64,000 nucleotides of DNA, from the NCBI GenBank assembly GCA_017435905.1, contig JAFSEB010000080.1, positions 1-64,000 of the forward strand. The letters are read 5' to 3'. Each line of letters begins with the position of its first letter. The stretch's first letter is position 1. Source of the DNA: Clostridia bacterium (GTDB taxonomy: Bacteria; Bacillota; Clostridia; Christensenellales; CAG-138). Below are positions 51,779 to 59,503 of the stretch, piece after piece. Below the pieces are notes generated by a model. That model was not told where the DNA came from. It made no database searches and saw only the letters and a program-made list of their open reading frames with translations. Both the position numbers and the translations under genes were made by a program.

Positions 51779-52702
51779 TTATGCGATAAGCGAGCGCACC
51801 GTTTCGTGATCCGCACCGAAAAGCGCCATGTTGATGCCGTCCGCCAGCATGCGGGTCATATCGGAAAGGATGCTGTCGATATCCTTCGGCGTGACGATCA
51901 GCTCGCCGGTGTGCTCGGAAATGAGCTTTTCCGCCAGCGTTTTCAGCTGCTCTTCCTGTCCCTCAAGCCCCATTTCCCCGGCGATGAGGCCGATGGTATC
52001 CCGGGAAATGGTGCTTGCATACACCACAAGCGGCACGCCGAGGGCGATCACCGGCACATGAAGCGTCTCGATTGTCAGTCCTTGCCGTACATTTCCCACG
52101 CCGGCGCCGGGGCAGATGCCGGCATCGCTCAGCTGCACCACCGTGCCGATGCGCTCCGTACGCCTTGATGCAAGGGCATCCACCGCAAGGATCAGATCCG
52201 GCTTGCAGTGGGCCGCAATGCCCTTGACGATCTCCAGTGTCTCCACCCCCGTAATGCCCAGCACGCCCGGCGCCACTGCGCTCACCGCGCGCACGGGCTT
52301 TGGCAGCACATCCGGCAGGTACTGCTTGATGTGGCGTGTCACATACACCGCCTCCGCCACCCGTGGGCCGAGGGAATCCGGCGTCACCGCCCTGTTGCCA
52401 AGCCCGATCACAAGGGCGCTTTCCAAGGGGGAATACTGCGCCATCAGCGACGTTAGTTCCGCCGCAAGCGCACGGCTCCCCTCCAAAAGCACATCGCCCT
52501 GATACTCCGCATTTTGCGGCAGTTCAAGGGATATGTAGCTGCCCCTTTCCTTATCGAGCGCCTTTGCCGCAGCCTCCGTTTCGATATGGATCCGGGTGCA
52601 GACGATGCTGCCCCGCTTCTCTGTTTCCTCCCTGACGCCATCAAGCTCCGGCTGCAGTTCCCGTGCTTCCGCCGCCAGATCCGTGCGGATGGAAAAAGCC
52701 AT
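51779..52702 (-). CDS. gpr: Germination protease
   Basis: 307 residues from the ATG at 52702 (AAGGAGG). Mature part begins after a short propeptide (MAFSIRTDLAAEARELQPEL). Conserved LVIGLGNRAVTPDSLGPRVA, VETLEIVKGIAAHCKPDLIL, AVDALASRRTERIGTVVQLS and GAGVGNVRQGLTIETL are the family core. Cleaves small acid-soluble spore proteins at germination. It lies just upstream of spoIIP and divergent from rpsT, a common Firmicute order. Its promoter should be forespore-specific, but I cannot fix it. Confidence 0.95.
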   Translation of the reverse strand: MAFSIRTDLAAEARELQPELDGVREETEKRGSIVCTRIHIETEAAAKALDKERGSYISLELPQNAEYQGDVLLEGSRALAAELTSLMAQYSPLESALVIGLGNRAVTPDSLGPRVAEAVYVTRHIKQYLPDVLPKPVRAVSAVAPGVLGITGVETLEIVKGIAAHCKPDLILAVDALASRRTERIGTVVQLSDAGICPGAGVGNVRQGLTIETLHVPVIALGVPLVVYASTISRDTIGLIAGEMGLEGQEEQLKTLAEKLISEHTGELIVTPKDIDSILSDMTRMLADGINMALFGADHETVRSLIA

Positions 52703-52802
52703 AAAAAACCTCCTTGCACACAAGCAAAATTTAGTGTACAGTATCCCCTGCGGCAGTGGAAAATATTTGTGAAAAAAGTGACCTGTACAAGGTGAAATGG
52801 GC

Positions 52803-52831
52803 TTGCAATATGCAGTTTCACATGGTATAAT
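52803..52831 (+). promoter_or_regulatory. Promoter of rpsT
   Basis: TTGCAA, 17 bases, TATAAT, 37 bases before the start codon. Confidence 0.8.
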
Positions 52832-52868
52832 CTCTACTGTTCGAGTAAAAAACAGGGGGGTGAATTCT

Positions 52869-53129
52869 TTGGCAAACCATAAGTCCGCTTTGAAGCGTGT
52901 GAGTGTCACCGCGAAAAAGAACCTTCGTAATCGTATGATCACGTCCCAGGTCAAGACTGCGGTCAAGAGCTTCGATCAGACTCTTGCTTCCGATGACCAG
53001 GCCGCAATCAACGCTGCTTACGTCAATGCCGTGAGCACTGTGGACAAGGCCGCCGCGAAGGGCGTTATCCATAAAAACGCTGCGAACCGCAAAAAGGCTC
53101 AGCTTGCAGTCAAACTGGCTGCCAAATAA
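52869..53129 (+). CDS. rpsT: Ribosomal protein S20
   Basis: 86 residues, starting at TTG (52869) after AGGGGGGTG; S20 begins LANHKSALKRVSVTAKKNLR. A UUG start is known for rpsT in other bacteria and is linked to self-control of translation. Binds 16S rRNA in the 30S subunit. Basic and helical throughout, standard length. Confidence 0.96.
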   Translation: MANHKSALKRVSVTAKKNLRNRMITSQVKTAVKSFDQTLASDDQAAINAAYVNAVSTVDKAAAKGVIHKNAANRKKAQLAVKLAAK

Positions 53130-53160
53130 GCTAGCCCCCGTTAGTGAGCATGCAAATTTT

Positions 53161-53259
53161 AGGCCAACTGAGATAGCTTGGCCTGTTTGCTGTTTTGGCA
53201 AAACATTGTGAGAGCGCAAAAAAACGGGAGTATCCGCTAAGGGATGCTCCCGTTTTTTT
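53161..53259. terminator. Terminators between rpsT and the convergent hydrolase gene
   Basis: First hairpin AGGCCA..TGGCCT (53161-53184) followed by GTTT. Second, stronger hairpin CGGGAGTATCC with GGATGCTCCCG (53225-53252) with A and T runs on both sides, usable in both directions. Confidence 0.75.
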
Positions 53260-53272
53260 GCATCAAAGTGCA

Positions 53273-54700
53273 TTATGCCTGCTTTTTGAAGTTAAGCCAG
53301 AACTTGGTATCGCTGGTATACAGCTGCAGGTCGCCGTTCTCTTCCACCTTGAGCTTCACATGGTCGGGAGTCAGGCCGTCATAGCCGCCGCTGTAGGCAG
53401 AAATGCTGCCATCCGCTTCACGCCGGATCTTTGCGGTAAAGTTACCGTAGGTAAAGCGCAGCTGACCTTCCGCCTCGTCGATCACAAACTCTTCATAGGC
53501 AGGGTGCGCATAAACGCCCATCAGATCGGGATCGCTCTCCACGGTAACGGGCGTGCCTTCGGCATTGCTTTTGACCTGTGCCGCCATCTCATCACGGTCC
53601 TTCAGCCACTTGTCGATCATCCGGTCATAGCTGTCTTCCACATCCCCCTTCACGATCGCATCAAGCACGATGGCACAGGCGATGCCGGCAGCAGGCGTGG
53701 TGCCGGTGTTGAAGCACATCACATAGCCCACTTCCTCATCCTTCAGGAAGCCCACCTGCGTGTTGAAGCCTGCATGACCGCCGCCGTGGAACAGCAGTGT
53801 CTTGCCGTAATATTCGGTGACGTGCCATGCCTTCGCATACGCAATGCTCTTGAGGAAACCGTAGCTTTGCCCCGTTCCGATCACGGGGGCAATGATCTCC
53901 TGAAACTGCTTTTCGCTGCAGAGCCTGCCGCCGTCGGGAGTCCTGCCGCCACGGCTCATGGCGATGATCCACTTTGCCATGTTCTTCATGCTGATGCGGA
54001 TGCCGCCGCAGGGAGAACTGGAAAAATTGTCCGCATGGGCGCAGATTTTGGCTTCAAAGCCGTTGCTGCAATAGGGCGTTGCCACTTCGATCCCGGTCAG
54101 GTCGGGGTTGGTGCCGCGGGTAAAGATGGGTGAAATGCCAAGGCGTTTGGCGATGCGCTCATGGATCTGGTTCTCCCAGCTTTCGCCGCCCCGGATGACC
54201 TCTTCAAGGTAGCCGAGGAGAATGAACATATGGTTATTGTACTGATATTTGCTGCGGAAGCCCACATTGGGATCAAGATACTTGAGCTTGCGGGTCAGGT
54301 TTTCCCTGTCGCCAAGGATCTTCTCACGCATGAAGTCATGGGAAGGAAGACCGCTGCGGTGGCTTGCCATGTCACGCACGGAAAGGTTATTGCCGGCGTA
54401 TTCATCCTTCATCTCAAACCAGGGAATATAGTTTTTGATGGGTGCATCCCAATCAAGAAGGCCCTCATCGATAGCCTGCGCCGCAAGCATAACGGTCCAC
54501 GCTTTGGAAGTGGAGGCGACATCGTAAAGGGTATCCTGAGAAGAAGGGATCTTCTTTTCCCTGTCCGCATAGCCGTAGTTATAAGTGTAGACCACCTCTT
54601 CGCCCTTGGTGATGGCAATAGCACCGCCCACAAGACCGGTTTCTTTCGTAATGCGCTGTAATGTACGATCCAATACTGCTGTCAACCGCTTCGTATCCAT
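53273..54700 (-). CDS. Serine hydrolase, beta-lactamase/class C-like (paralogue 1)
   Basis: 475 residues, no signal peptide. Ser-x-x-Lys in YDVASTSKAWTVM, a Tyr-x-Asn in YQYNNHMFILL, and HGGGHAGFNTQVG for the third motif. A C-terminal domain of about 90 residues (SDPDLMGVYAHPAYEEFVID) resembles DUF3471-like barrels. Probably an esterase or D-aminopeptidase-type hydrolase, cytoplasmic; not a classical lactamase. Very similar to the next gene, which is a tandem duplicate. Confidence 0.85.
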   Translation of the reverse strand: MDTKRLTAVLDRTLQRITKETGLVGGAIAITKGEEVVYTYNYGYADREKKIPSSQDTLYDVASTSKAWTVMLAAQAIDEGLLDWDAPIKNYIPWFEMKDEYAGNNLSVRDMASHRSGLPSHDFMREKILGDRENLTRKLKYLDPNVGFRSKYQYNNHMFILLGYLEEVIRGGESWENQIHERIAKRLGISPIFTRGTNPDLTGIEVATPYCSNGFEAKICAHADNFSSSPCGGIRISMKNMAKWIIAMSRGGRTPDGGRLCSEKQFQEIIAPVIGTGQSYGFLKSIAYAKAWHVTEYYGKTLLFHGGGHAGFNTQVGFLKDEEVGYVMCFNTGTTPAAGIACAIVLDAIVKGDVEDSYDRMIDKWLKDRDEMAAQVKSNAEGTPVTVESDPDLMGVYAHPAYEEFVIDEAEGQLRFTYGNFTAKIRREADGSISAYSGGYDGLTPDHVKLKVEENGDLQLYTSDTKFWLNFKKQA

Positions 54701-54742
54701 TATCGGTTCTCCTTTATTGAATTGAAAAGTGGAAGAATTGAA

Positions 54743-54772
54743 TATAATGAATTATACTATAATGAATTATAC
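54743..54772 (-). promoter_or_regulatory. Two tandem -10-like units (15-bp duplication)
   Basis: TATAATGAATTATAC is repeated twice without a gap (54743-54757 and 54758-54772). On the minus strand each unit contains GTATAAT, so the hydrolase gene starting at 54700 may have two overlapping promoters from a slippage event. Confidence 0.5.
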
Positions 54773-54787
54773 CATGAATCATATCCG

Positions 54788-54834
54788 AAAAAAAGGCGCA
54801 TCCGTTCGGGGTATTCCGATAGGATGCGCCTTTT
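54788..54834 (-). terminator. Terminator of hydrolase paralogue 2 with CGGAATACCCCG loop
   Basis: GGCGCATCC pairs with GGATGCGCC; the minus-strand loop contains CGGAATACCCCG and a T-run follows. Same loop motif as the terminator at 26641. Confidence 0.85.
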
Positions 54835-54863
54835 CGGTTTCTTTTCGTTTATGCAAGCTTGAT

Positions 54864-56294
54864 TTATGCCTGCTTTTTAAAGGTGAGCCAGTACCTGGTA
54901 TCGCTGGTGTACAGCTGCAGATCGCCGTTCTCTACCACCTTGAGCTTCACATGATCGGGGGTCAGACCGTCGTAGCTGCCCTTGTAAGCGGAAATGCTGC
55001 CGTCCGCCTCACGCTGTACCTTTGCGGTAAAGGTGCCGTAGGTGAAGCGCAGCTGGCCGTCCGCCTCATCGATCACGAACTCTTCATAGGCAGGATGTAC
55101 GTATACGCCCATCAGGTTGGGATCGCTTTCCTTGGTGATGGGGGTGCCTTCGGTATTTCCCTTGACCTTGGCGACCATATCGTCACGGCGCTTGAGCCAC
55201 TTATCGATCAGGTAGTCGTAGGAATCCTTGACATCGCCTGTGACGATGGCATCGAGCACGATGGCACGTGCCACATCATCGCCGGGGGTGGTACCGGTGT
55301 TGAAGCACATCACATAGCCCACTTCCTCATCCTTCAGGAAGCCCACCTGCGTGCAGAAGCCCTCATGGCCGCCGCTGTGGAAGATGATGGTCTTGCCGAG
55401 GTAATCGGCGTTATGCCAGCCCTGAGCATAGGTGCTGCTCTTGATCATATCGTAATCTTCTTCCGCAGAAGCGATCACGGGGGCGATGATCTCCTGGAAC
55501 TGCTTTTCACTGCAGAGCCTGCCGCCGTCGGGGGTCTTGCCGCCACGGCTCATGGCGATGATCCACTTTGCCATGTTCTTCATGCTGATGCGGATGCCGC
55601 CGCAGGGGGAGCTGTAGAGGTTGTCCGCATGGGCGCAGATCTTGGCTTCAAAGCCGTTGCTGCAGTAAGGAGTTGCCACTTCGACACCGGTCAGATCCGG
55701 ATTGGTACCGCGGGAAAAGATGGGGGAAATGCCAAGGCGCTTGGCGATGCGCTCGTGGATCTGAGTCTCCCAGGTCTCGCCGCCCCGGATGACCTCTTCA
55801 AGGTAGCCGAGGAGGATGAACATGTGGTTATTGTACTGATACTTGCTGCGGAAGCCCACATTGTAATCAAGATACTTGAGCTTGCGGGTCAGGTTTTCCC
55901 TGTCGCCAAGGATCTTTTCACGCATGAAGTCATGGGAAGGAAGACCGCTGCGGTGGCTGGCAGCATCACGCACGGAAAGGTTATTGCCGGCGTATTCATC
56001 CATCATTTCAAACCAGGGAATGTGATTTTTGATGGGCTCATCCCATTCAAGAAGACCTTCATCGATAGCCTGTGCCGCAAGCATGACAGTCCATGCCTTG
56101 GAGGTGGAGGCAACATCGTAAAGAGTATCCTGAGAAGAGGGGATCTTGTTTTCCCTGTCGGCATAGCCGTAGTTATAGGTGTAGACCACTTCTTCACCCT
56201 TGGTGATGGCGATAGCACCGCCCACAAGGCCGGTCTCATCCGTAATACGCTGTAATGCCTTATCCAATGCTGCTGTTAACCGCTTCGTATCCAT
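54864..56294 (-). CDS. Serine hydrolase, beta-lactamase/class C-like (paralogue 2)
   Basis: 476 residues from the ATG at 56294 (AAAGGAG); the upstream extension to 56423 has no homology to paralogue 1 and is rejected. Same motifs (YDVASTSKAWTVM, YQYNNHMFILL, FHSGGHEGFCTQVG) and the same C-terminal barrel. Differences cluster around residues 270-300 (CASAEEDYDMIKSST region) near the active site, so substrates may differ. Expressed separately from paralogue 1 because a terminator lies between them. Confidence 0.85.
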   Translation of the reverse strand: MDTKRLTAALDKALQRITDETGLVGGAIAITKGEEVVYTYNYGYADRENKIPSSQDTLYDVASTSKAWTVMLAAQAIDEGLLEWDEPIKNHIPWFEMMDEYAGNNLSVRDAASHRSGLPSHDFMREKILGDRENLTRKLKYLDYNVGFRSKYQYNNHMFILLGYLEEVIRGGETWETQIHERIAKRLGISPIFSRGTNPDLTGVEVATPYCSNGFEAKICAHADNLYSSPCGGIRISMKNMAKWIIAMSRGGKTPDGGRLCSEKQFQEIIAPVIASAEEDYDMIKSSTYAQGWHNADYLGKTIIFHSGGHEGFCTQVGFLKDEEVGYVMCFNTGTTPGDDVARAIVLDAIVTGDVKDSYDYLIDKWLKRRDDMVAKVKGNTEGTPITKESDPNLMGVYVHPAYEEFVIDEADGQLRFTYGTFTAKVQREADGSISAYKGSYDGLTPDHVKLKVVENGDLQLYTSDTRYWLTFKKQA

Positions 56295-56423
56295 TTGTTC
56301 GTTCTCCTTTATTGAATTGAATTGAGAAACAGAGAAGAGTTGACCGGTATTTATTATACCACAGATGGCACCGAAGAAAAAGCGTAACCTTTTCGGTTTG
56401 AACAAATCTTCAGTTTGTATCAA

Positions 56424-56627
56424 AAAGCTGCTTGTAAAACAGCTGTATTATACATTTTGACGCATGTAAACCGGATTCTTCCCTTTTTTCTTCGTACTTT
56501 TCAAAAAAAGTAATGCATTGTATGTATGATTTTGATATAAAAAATGTCGGGCATTTTTTCAATGCCATGATGGCCGACCGCAATGCGGCGGACTTTTTTA
56601 TGTAATACCGATACAAAGGAGAAGCCC
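56424..56627. other. Intergenic region before the AbgT fragment
   Basis: AT-rich up to about 56560, then a small GC-rich inverted repeat near 56570-56595. It ends in AAAGGAG before 56628. No promoter is convincing. Confidence 0.4.
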
Positions 56628-56813
56628 ATGTCCCAGAAAAACGAAAACAAGGTCAGCCTTTACAACCGCTGCCTCAACGGCATCGAGCGTGTTGGCAACA
56701 AGCTGCCCCACTCCATCGCCCTGTTTGCGATACTCGCCCTGCTGATCGTCGTCTGGCTGCTCACCGGCCTTCCCATCGGCATCGGCACCAGCATCTTCTA
56801 CCCTGCGATCTGA
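56628..56813 (+). pseudogene. N-terminal fragment of an AbgT-family transporter
   Basis: 61 codons. The sequence NRCLNGIERVGNKLPHSIAL followed by one hydrophobic helix matches the start of AbgT (p-aminobenzoyl-glutamate) transporters, which are normally about 500 residues. Here the frame stops after the first helix and a terminator follows at once, with no further AbgT sequence. It has a good ribosome site, so a small membrane peptide could be made, but a deletion remnant is more likely. Confidence 0.65.
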
Positions 56814-56829
56814 CACACATTCATGCAAA

Positions 56830-56859
56830 CAGGCAGCGGATTTTTCCGCTGCCTGTTTT
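56830..56859 (+). terminator. Terminator after the AbgT fragment
   Basis: AGGCAGCGGA pairs with TCCGCTGCCT, followed by GTTTT. Confidence 0.8.
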
Positions 56860-56946
56860 ATGTTTCTTGCCGCTTATCCGCCGCTGCATTATAATAGGAT
56901 CATCGACACACTTCCCCATTCATCCCAATGACCAAGGAGCTTTGCC

Positions 56947-58224
56947 ATGCGATCGATCAAACGGCTGTCAGCGCTTTTGCTTGCACTTTTTATCCTTCTT
57001 CCTGCAGGCGCAGCCTTTGCCTCCGGCGAGGAGGCGGCAGGCGGCGACATCATCCCGTCCGATGCCCCCGCCCTTCCGGATGTGGAGATGGCGCTGCTTT
57101 ACGAAGAAAGCACGAATACCCTTCTGTATGCGAAGGACATCGAAACACGCAACGAGCCTGCCAGCATGACAAAGGTAATGACCGCCATGCTTGTCCTTGA
57201 GCATGACGGCGACCTTTCGGGCACCTATACCGTGCCTGCGGATGCGGTATCGGCACAGTACTGTTCCTGGATGGAACGGGTACACCTGCTTGTGGGCGAG
57301 GAGTTGAAGGTTTATGACCTGATGGAATACATGCTGGTAGCCTCCGGCAACGAGGCTGCCACCACCCTTGCCATGTATGTAACGGGAAATATCCCCGCCT
57401 TTGTCAAAAAGATGAATGAAAAAGCGGTGGAGCTTGGCATGATGAACACCCATTATGCCGATCCACACGGCCTTTCCACCCATTCAAGCATCAGTTCTGC
57501 GGATATGCTTACCCTTGCACGCTACGCCATGCAGAACCCGCTTTTCCGCCAGCTTGTCGCCACAAGGAGCGGTCGGCTCCCTGCCAACAGCATCCGCAAG
57601 GAAGCCATTACCTACAATACCACCAACCGGGTGATGTCGCCCCGTTCCACCCCTGCCTACATGACCAATTTTTCCGATGATATCATCGGCATCAAAACCG
57701 GCTCCACCCGTGATGCAGGCTACAACCTTTCCGCCTGCATGGTAAAGGGCGATCTGACCTTTTACAGCGTGGTCATGCAGGGGCGTGAGGTAGAGCGCCG
57801 GGGCAGCACGCTTTACTCCCATTACCTGAGCACCATAGAGTTGTTCCGCTACGCACAGGGGTTTGAAAAAACAGGCTTCACCGCCGGCAGCGAGATCCTG
57901 CGCACCTCCATGCAGGGCAGCAAAACGGCAGATCTGCCGCTGACCATTGAGGAAGACCTTTTCATCCTTGCGCAGGAAGGTGAGCAGATCTTCGCCGAAA
58001 CGCACCTTGAAAAGATCGGCAGGCGTGTGGAAGCAGGGCAGATCGTGGGCATGCTGACCCTTCGTGATGCCTTTGGCAACGTGCGTGAAACGCCCCTTGT
58101 GGCCATGGAAAGCATCGCCGTGCCCTTTACGCTGCCGCCCGCCGTTTCCGGTGCAGGCTGCGTGCTGGTGCTCGTTGCCTTTATCATGCTGCGGAAGAAG
58201 GAAAAGCAGGGAAAGAAGGCATAA
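56947..58224 (+). CDS. D-alanyl-D-alanine carboxypeptidase (DacF/PBP5 type)
   Basis: 425 residues. Signal peptide (LLALFILLPAGAAFA). Active-site motifs in order: Ser-x-x-Lys in EPASMTKVMTAML, Ser-x-Asn in VASGNEAATTLAMY, and Lys-Thr-Gly in GIKTGSTRDAGYN. The C-terminal PBP5 domain ends in a membrane helix (GAGCVLVLVAFIMLR) and a basic tail. Trims the terminal D-Ala from peptidoglycan pentapeptides; it could belong to vegetative or spore cortex synthesis. Confidence 0.92.
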   Translation: MRSIKRLSALLLALFILLPAGAAFASGEEAAGGDIIPSDAPALPDVEMALLYEESTNTLLYAKDIETRNEPASMTKVMTAMLVLEHDGDLSGTYTVPADAVSAQYCSWMERVHLLVGEELKVYDLMEYMLVASGNEAATTLAMYVTGNIPAFVKKMNEKAVELGMMNTHYADPHGLSTHSSISSADMLTLARYAMQNPLFRQLVATRSGRLPANSIRKEAITYNTTNRVMSPRSTPAYMTNFSDDIIGIKTGSTRDAGYNLSACMVKGDLTFYSVVMQGREVERRGSTLYSHYLSTIELFRYAQGFEKTGFTAGSEILRTSMQGSKTADLPLTIEEDLFILAQEGEQIFAETHLEKIGRRVEAGQIVGMLTLRDAFGNVRETPLVAMESIAVPFTLPPAVSGAGCVLVLVAFIMLRKKEKQGKKA

Positions 58225-58237
58225 TGTATCAAAAAAG

Positions 58238-58263
58238 AAGGGACGCCGCGGCGTCCCTTTTCG
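58238..58263 (+). terminator. Terminator of the carboxypeptidase gene
   Basis: AAGGGACGC pairs with GCGTCCCTT, followed by TTT. Confidence 0.8.
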
Positions 58264-58357
58264 CATTTTTATTTTGCTTTCTTGCCTATCATTTTGAACA
58301 GCTGTGAGAATACATCCGCATCGTTCAGAAATTTTCCGCTCATCATTTGCGCCTGCA

Positions 58358-58388
58358 CAAAAAAATAAAGCACCCGGTTGGGTGCTTA
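58358..58388 (-). terminator. Terminator of the tRNA operon
   Basis: On the minus strand AAGCACCC pairs with GGGTGCTT, followed by TATTTTTTT. Confidence 0.82.
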
Positions 58389-58395
58389 TTTTTTG

Positions 58396-58469
58396 TGGAG
58401 GCGCCACCCGGAATCGAACCGGGGATGAAGGTTTTGCAGACCTCTGCCTTACCGCTTGGCTATGGCGCC
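58396..58469 (-). tRNA. tRNA-Cys (GCA)
   Basis: 74 nt with encoded CCA. Acceptor GGCGCCA/TGGCGCC, anticodon loop CTGCAAA, T loop TTCGATT. Last of five tRNAs on the minus strand. Confidence 0.95.
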
Positions 58470-58474
58470 ATAAG

Positions 58475-58550
58475 TGGAGCGGGAGACGGGGCTCGAACCC
58501 GCCACCTCCGCCTTGGCAAGGCGGCGCTCTACCAAATGAGCTACTCCCGC
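58475..58550 (-). tRNA. tRNA-Gly (GCC)
   Basis: 76 nt with CCA. Acceptor GCGGGAG/CTCCCGC, anticodon loop TTGCCAA, T loop TTCGAGC. Confidence 0.95.
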
Positions 58551-58553
58551 AGA

Positions 58554-58629
58554 TGGTGCCTCAGAGTGGACTTGAACCACCGACACAGGGATTTTCAGTC
58601 CCTTGCTCTACCAACTGAGCTACCGAGGC
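58554..58629 (-). tRNA. tRNA-Phe (GAA)
   Basis: 76 nt with CCA. Acceptor GCCTCGG/CTGAGGC, anticodon loop CTGAAAA, T loop TTCAAGT. Confidence 0.95.
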
Positions 58630-58633
58630 ATAT

Positions 58634-58710
58634 TGGCGACCCGAAGGGGGCTCGAACCCCTGACCTCCAGCGTGACAGGCTGGCATTCTAACCAACTGAA
58701 CTACCGGGCC
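58634..58710 (-). tRNA. tRNA-Asp (GTC)
   Basis: 77 nt with CCA. Acceptor GGCCCGG/TCGGGTC, anticodon loop CTGTCAC, T loop TTCGAGC. Confidence 0.95.
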
Positions 58711-58714
58711 ACTG

Positions 58715-58790
58715 TGGTGGGAGCTACAGGGCTCGAACCTGTGACCCTCTGCTTGTAAGGCAGATGCTCTCCCAGCTGAGCTAAGCTCCC
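58715..58790 (-). tRNA. tRNA-Val (TAC)
   Basis: 76 nt with CCA. Acceptor GGGAGCT/AGCTCCC, anticodon loop CTTACAA, T loop TTCGAGC. First tRNA of the cluster. Confidence 0.95.
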
Positions 58791-58803
58791 ACGTGCAGGG
58801 ATT

Positions 58804-58833
58804 AGTATACCCTATTTATACCTTCCCTGTCAA
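58804..58833 (-). promoter_or_regulatory. Promoter of the tRNA cluster
   Basis: On the minus strand TTGACA, 18 bases, TATACT, 13 bases before tRNA-Val. Confidence 0.82.
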
Positions 58834-58920
58834 TGGTATTTTCAAAAGAAAATCACGGTTTTTTCTTTCCCGTTTTTTTCGTGGTGTTTTTGCTCCGTTT
58901 TGCATCGCTGCGTCATAAAC

Positions 58921-58936
58921 CCACAATATATTGTGG
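58921..58936. promoter_or_regulatory. Perfect 16-bp palindrome, candidate operator
   Basis: CCACAATATATTGTGG, extended by AAAC on the left and TTTC on the right. It lies in the 250-base gap between the tRNA promoter and the Spo0A-like gene, 160 bases from the latter's start. A dimeric regulator site is likely; which protein binds is unknown. Confidence 0.45.
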
Positions 58937-59082
58937 TTTCCGGGCGTCCCTGATCCAAAATGACGGCTTTTGACAATGAATTGTTCTTTTTTCGATAACG
59001 GTTGCGGCGCACCTGATTCCCATGGTATAGTCCCTTCGCACCGGATGAACCGGAATTTCTTTTTTCAGGAGGTGTTTCCACC

Positions 59083-59466
59083 ATGTCAACGCAATGCCCT
59101 GCCCCTGCCGCCGCACTTCGTGCCATCGGCATGCACCCAAAGTACGTCGGCTACGGCTGCAGCCTTGAGATCCTCAAGTATACCCTTGCCCACCCGGAGG
59201 CCGTTTACCGCCTGCCACAGGCCGTTTATCCCCGTATTATGGAGCTGTTCGGCTGTTCCCGTGCCGCCCTTGACCGCAACCTCCGCTTCGCCATCCTGCG
59301 CACATGGGAATCGGGAAACAGGCAGCTGCTTTCCTCGCTGTTCTCCGCCTCCTTTCACGGGGACTGGGTTCCCACCAACACGGAGTTCATCAGCGTGATG
59401 ACGGATTACCTGCTGCACGGAACGGATGCCTCCTGTGCCGGCATTTACCCCTCCATCCGTGCCTGA
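59083..59466 (+). CDS. Orphan Spo0A C-terminal-domain protein
   Basis: 127 residues, no receiver domain. The whole chain matches the Spo0A output domain: LRAIGMHPKYVGYGCSLEIL, YPRIMELFGCSRAALDRNLR (recognition region), AILRTWESGNRQLL, and WVPTNTEFISVMTDYL. It may bind 0A-like boxes without phosphorylation control, or dimerise with Spo0A. The start is chosen as the ATG after CAGGAGGTG. The recognition helix reads SRAALDRNLRFAI, so specificity may differ from Spo0A. Confidence 0.85.
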   Translation: MSTQCPAPAAALRAIGMHPKYVGYGCSLEILKYTLAHPEAVYRLPQAVYPRIMELFGCSRAALDRNLRFAILRTWESGNRQLLSSLFSASFHGDWVPTNTEFISVMTDYLLHGTDASCAGIYPSIRA

Positions 59467-59503
59467 TGTTGCGCCGCAGCTGCTTTTGCTGTATGATACC
59501 CCT

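Noticed and set aside
58268-58345. 24-codon minus-strand frame downstream of the tRNA cluster
   Set aside because: Lies beyond the tRNA terminator with no promoter and a poor ribosome site; too short to support.
58304-58691. Plus-strand open frames across the tRNA cluster
   Set aside because: They translate tRNA genes in antisense, a common annotation artefact.
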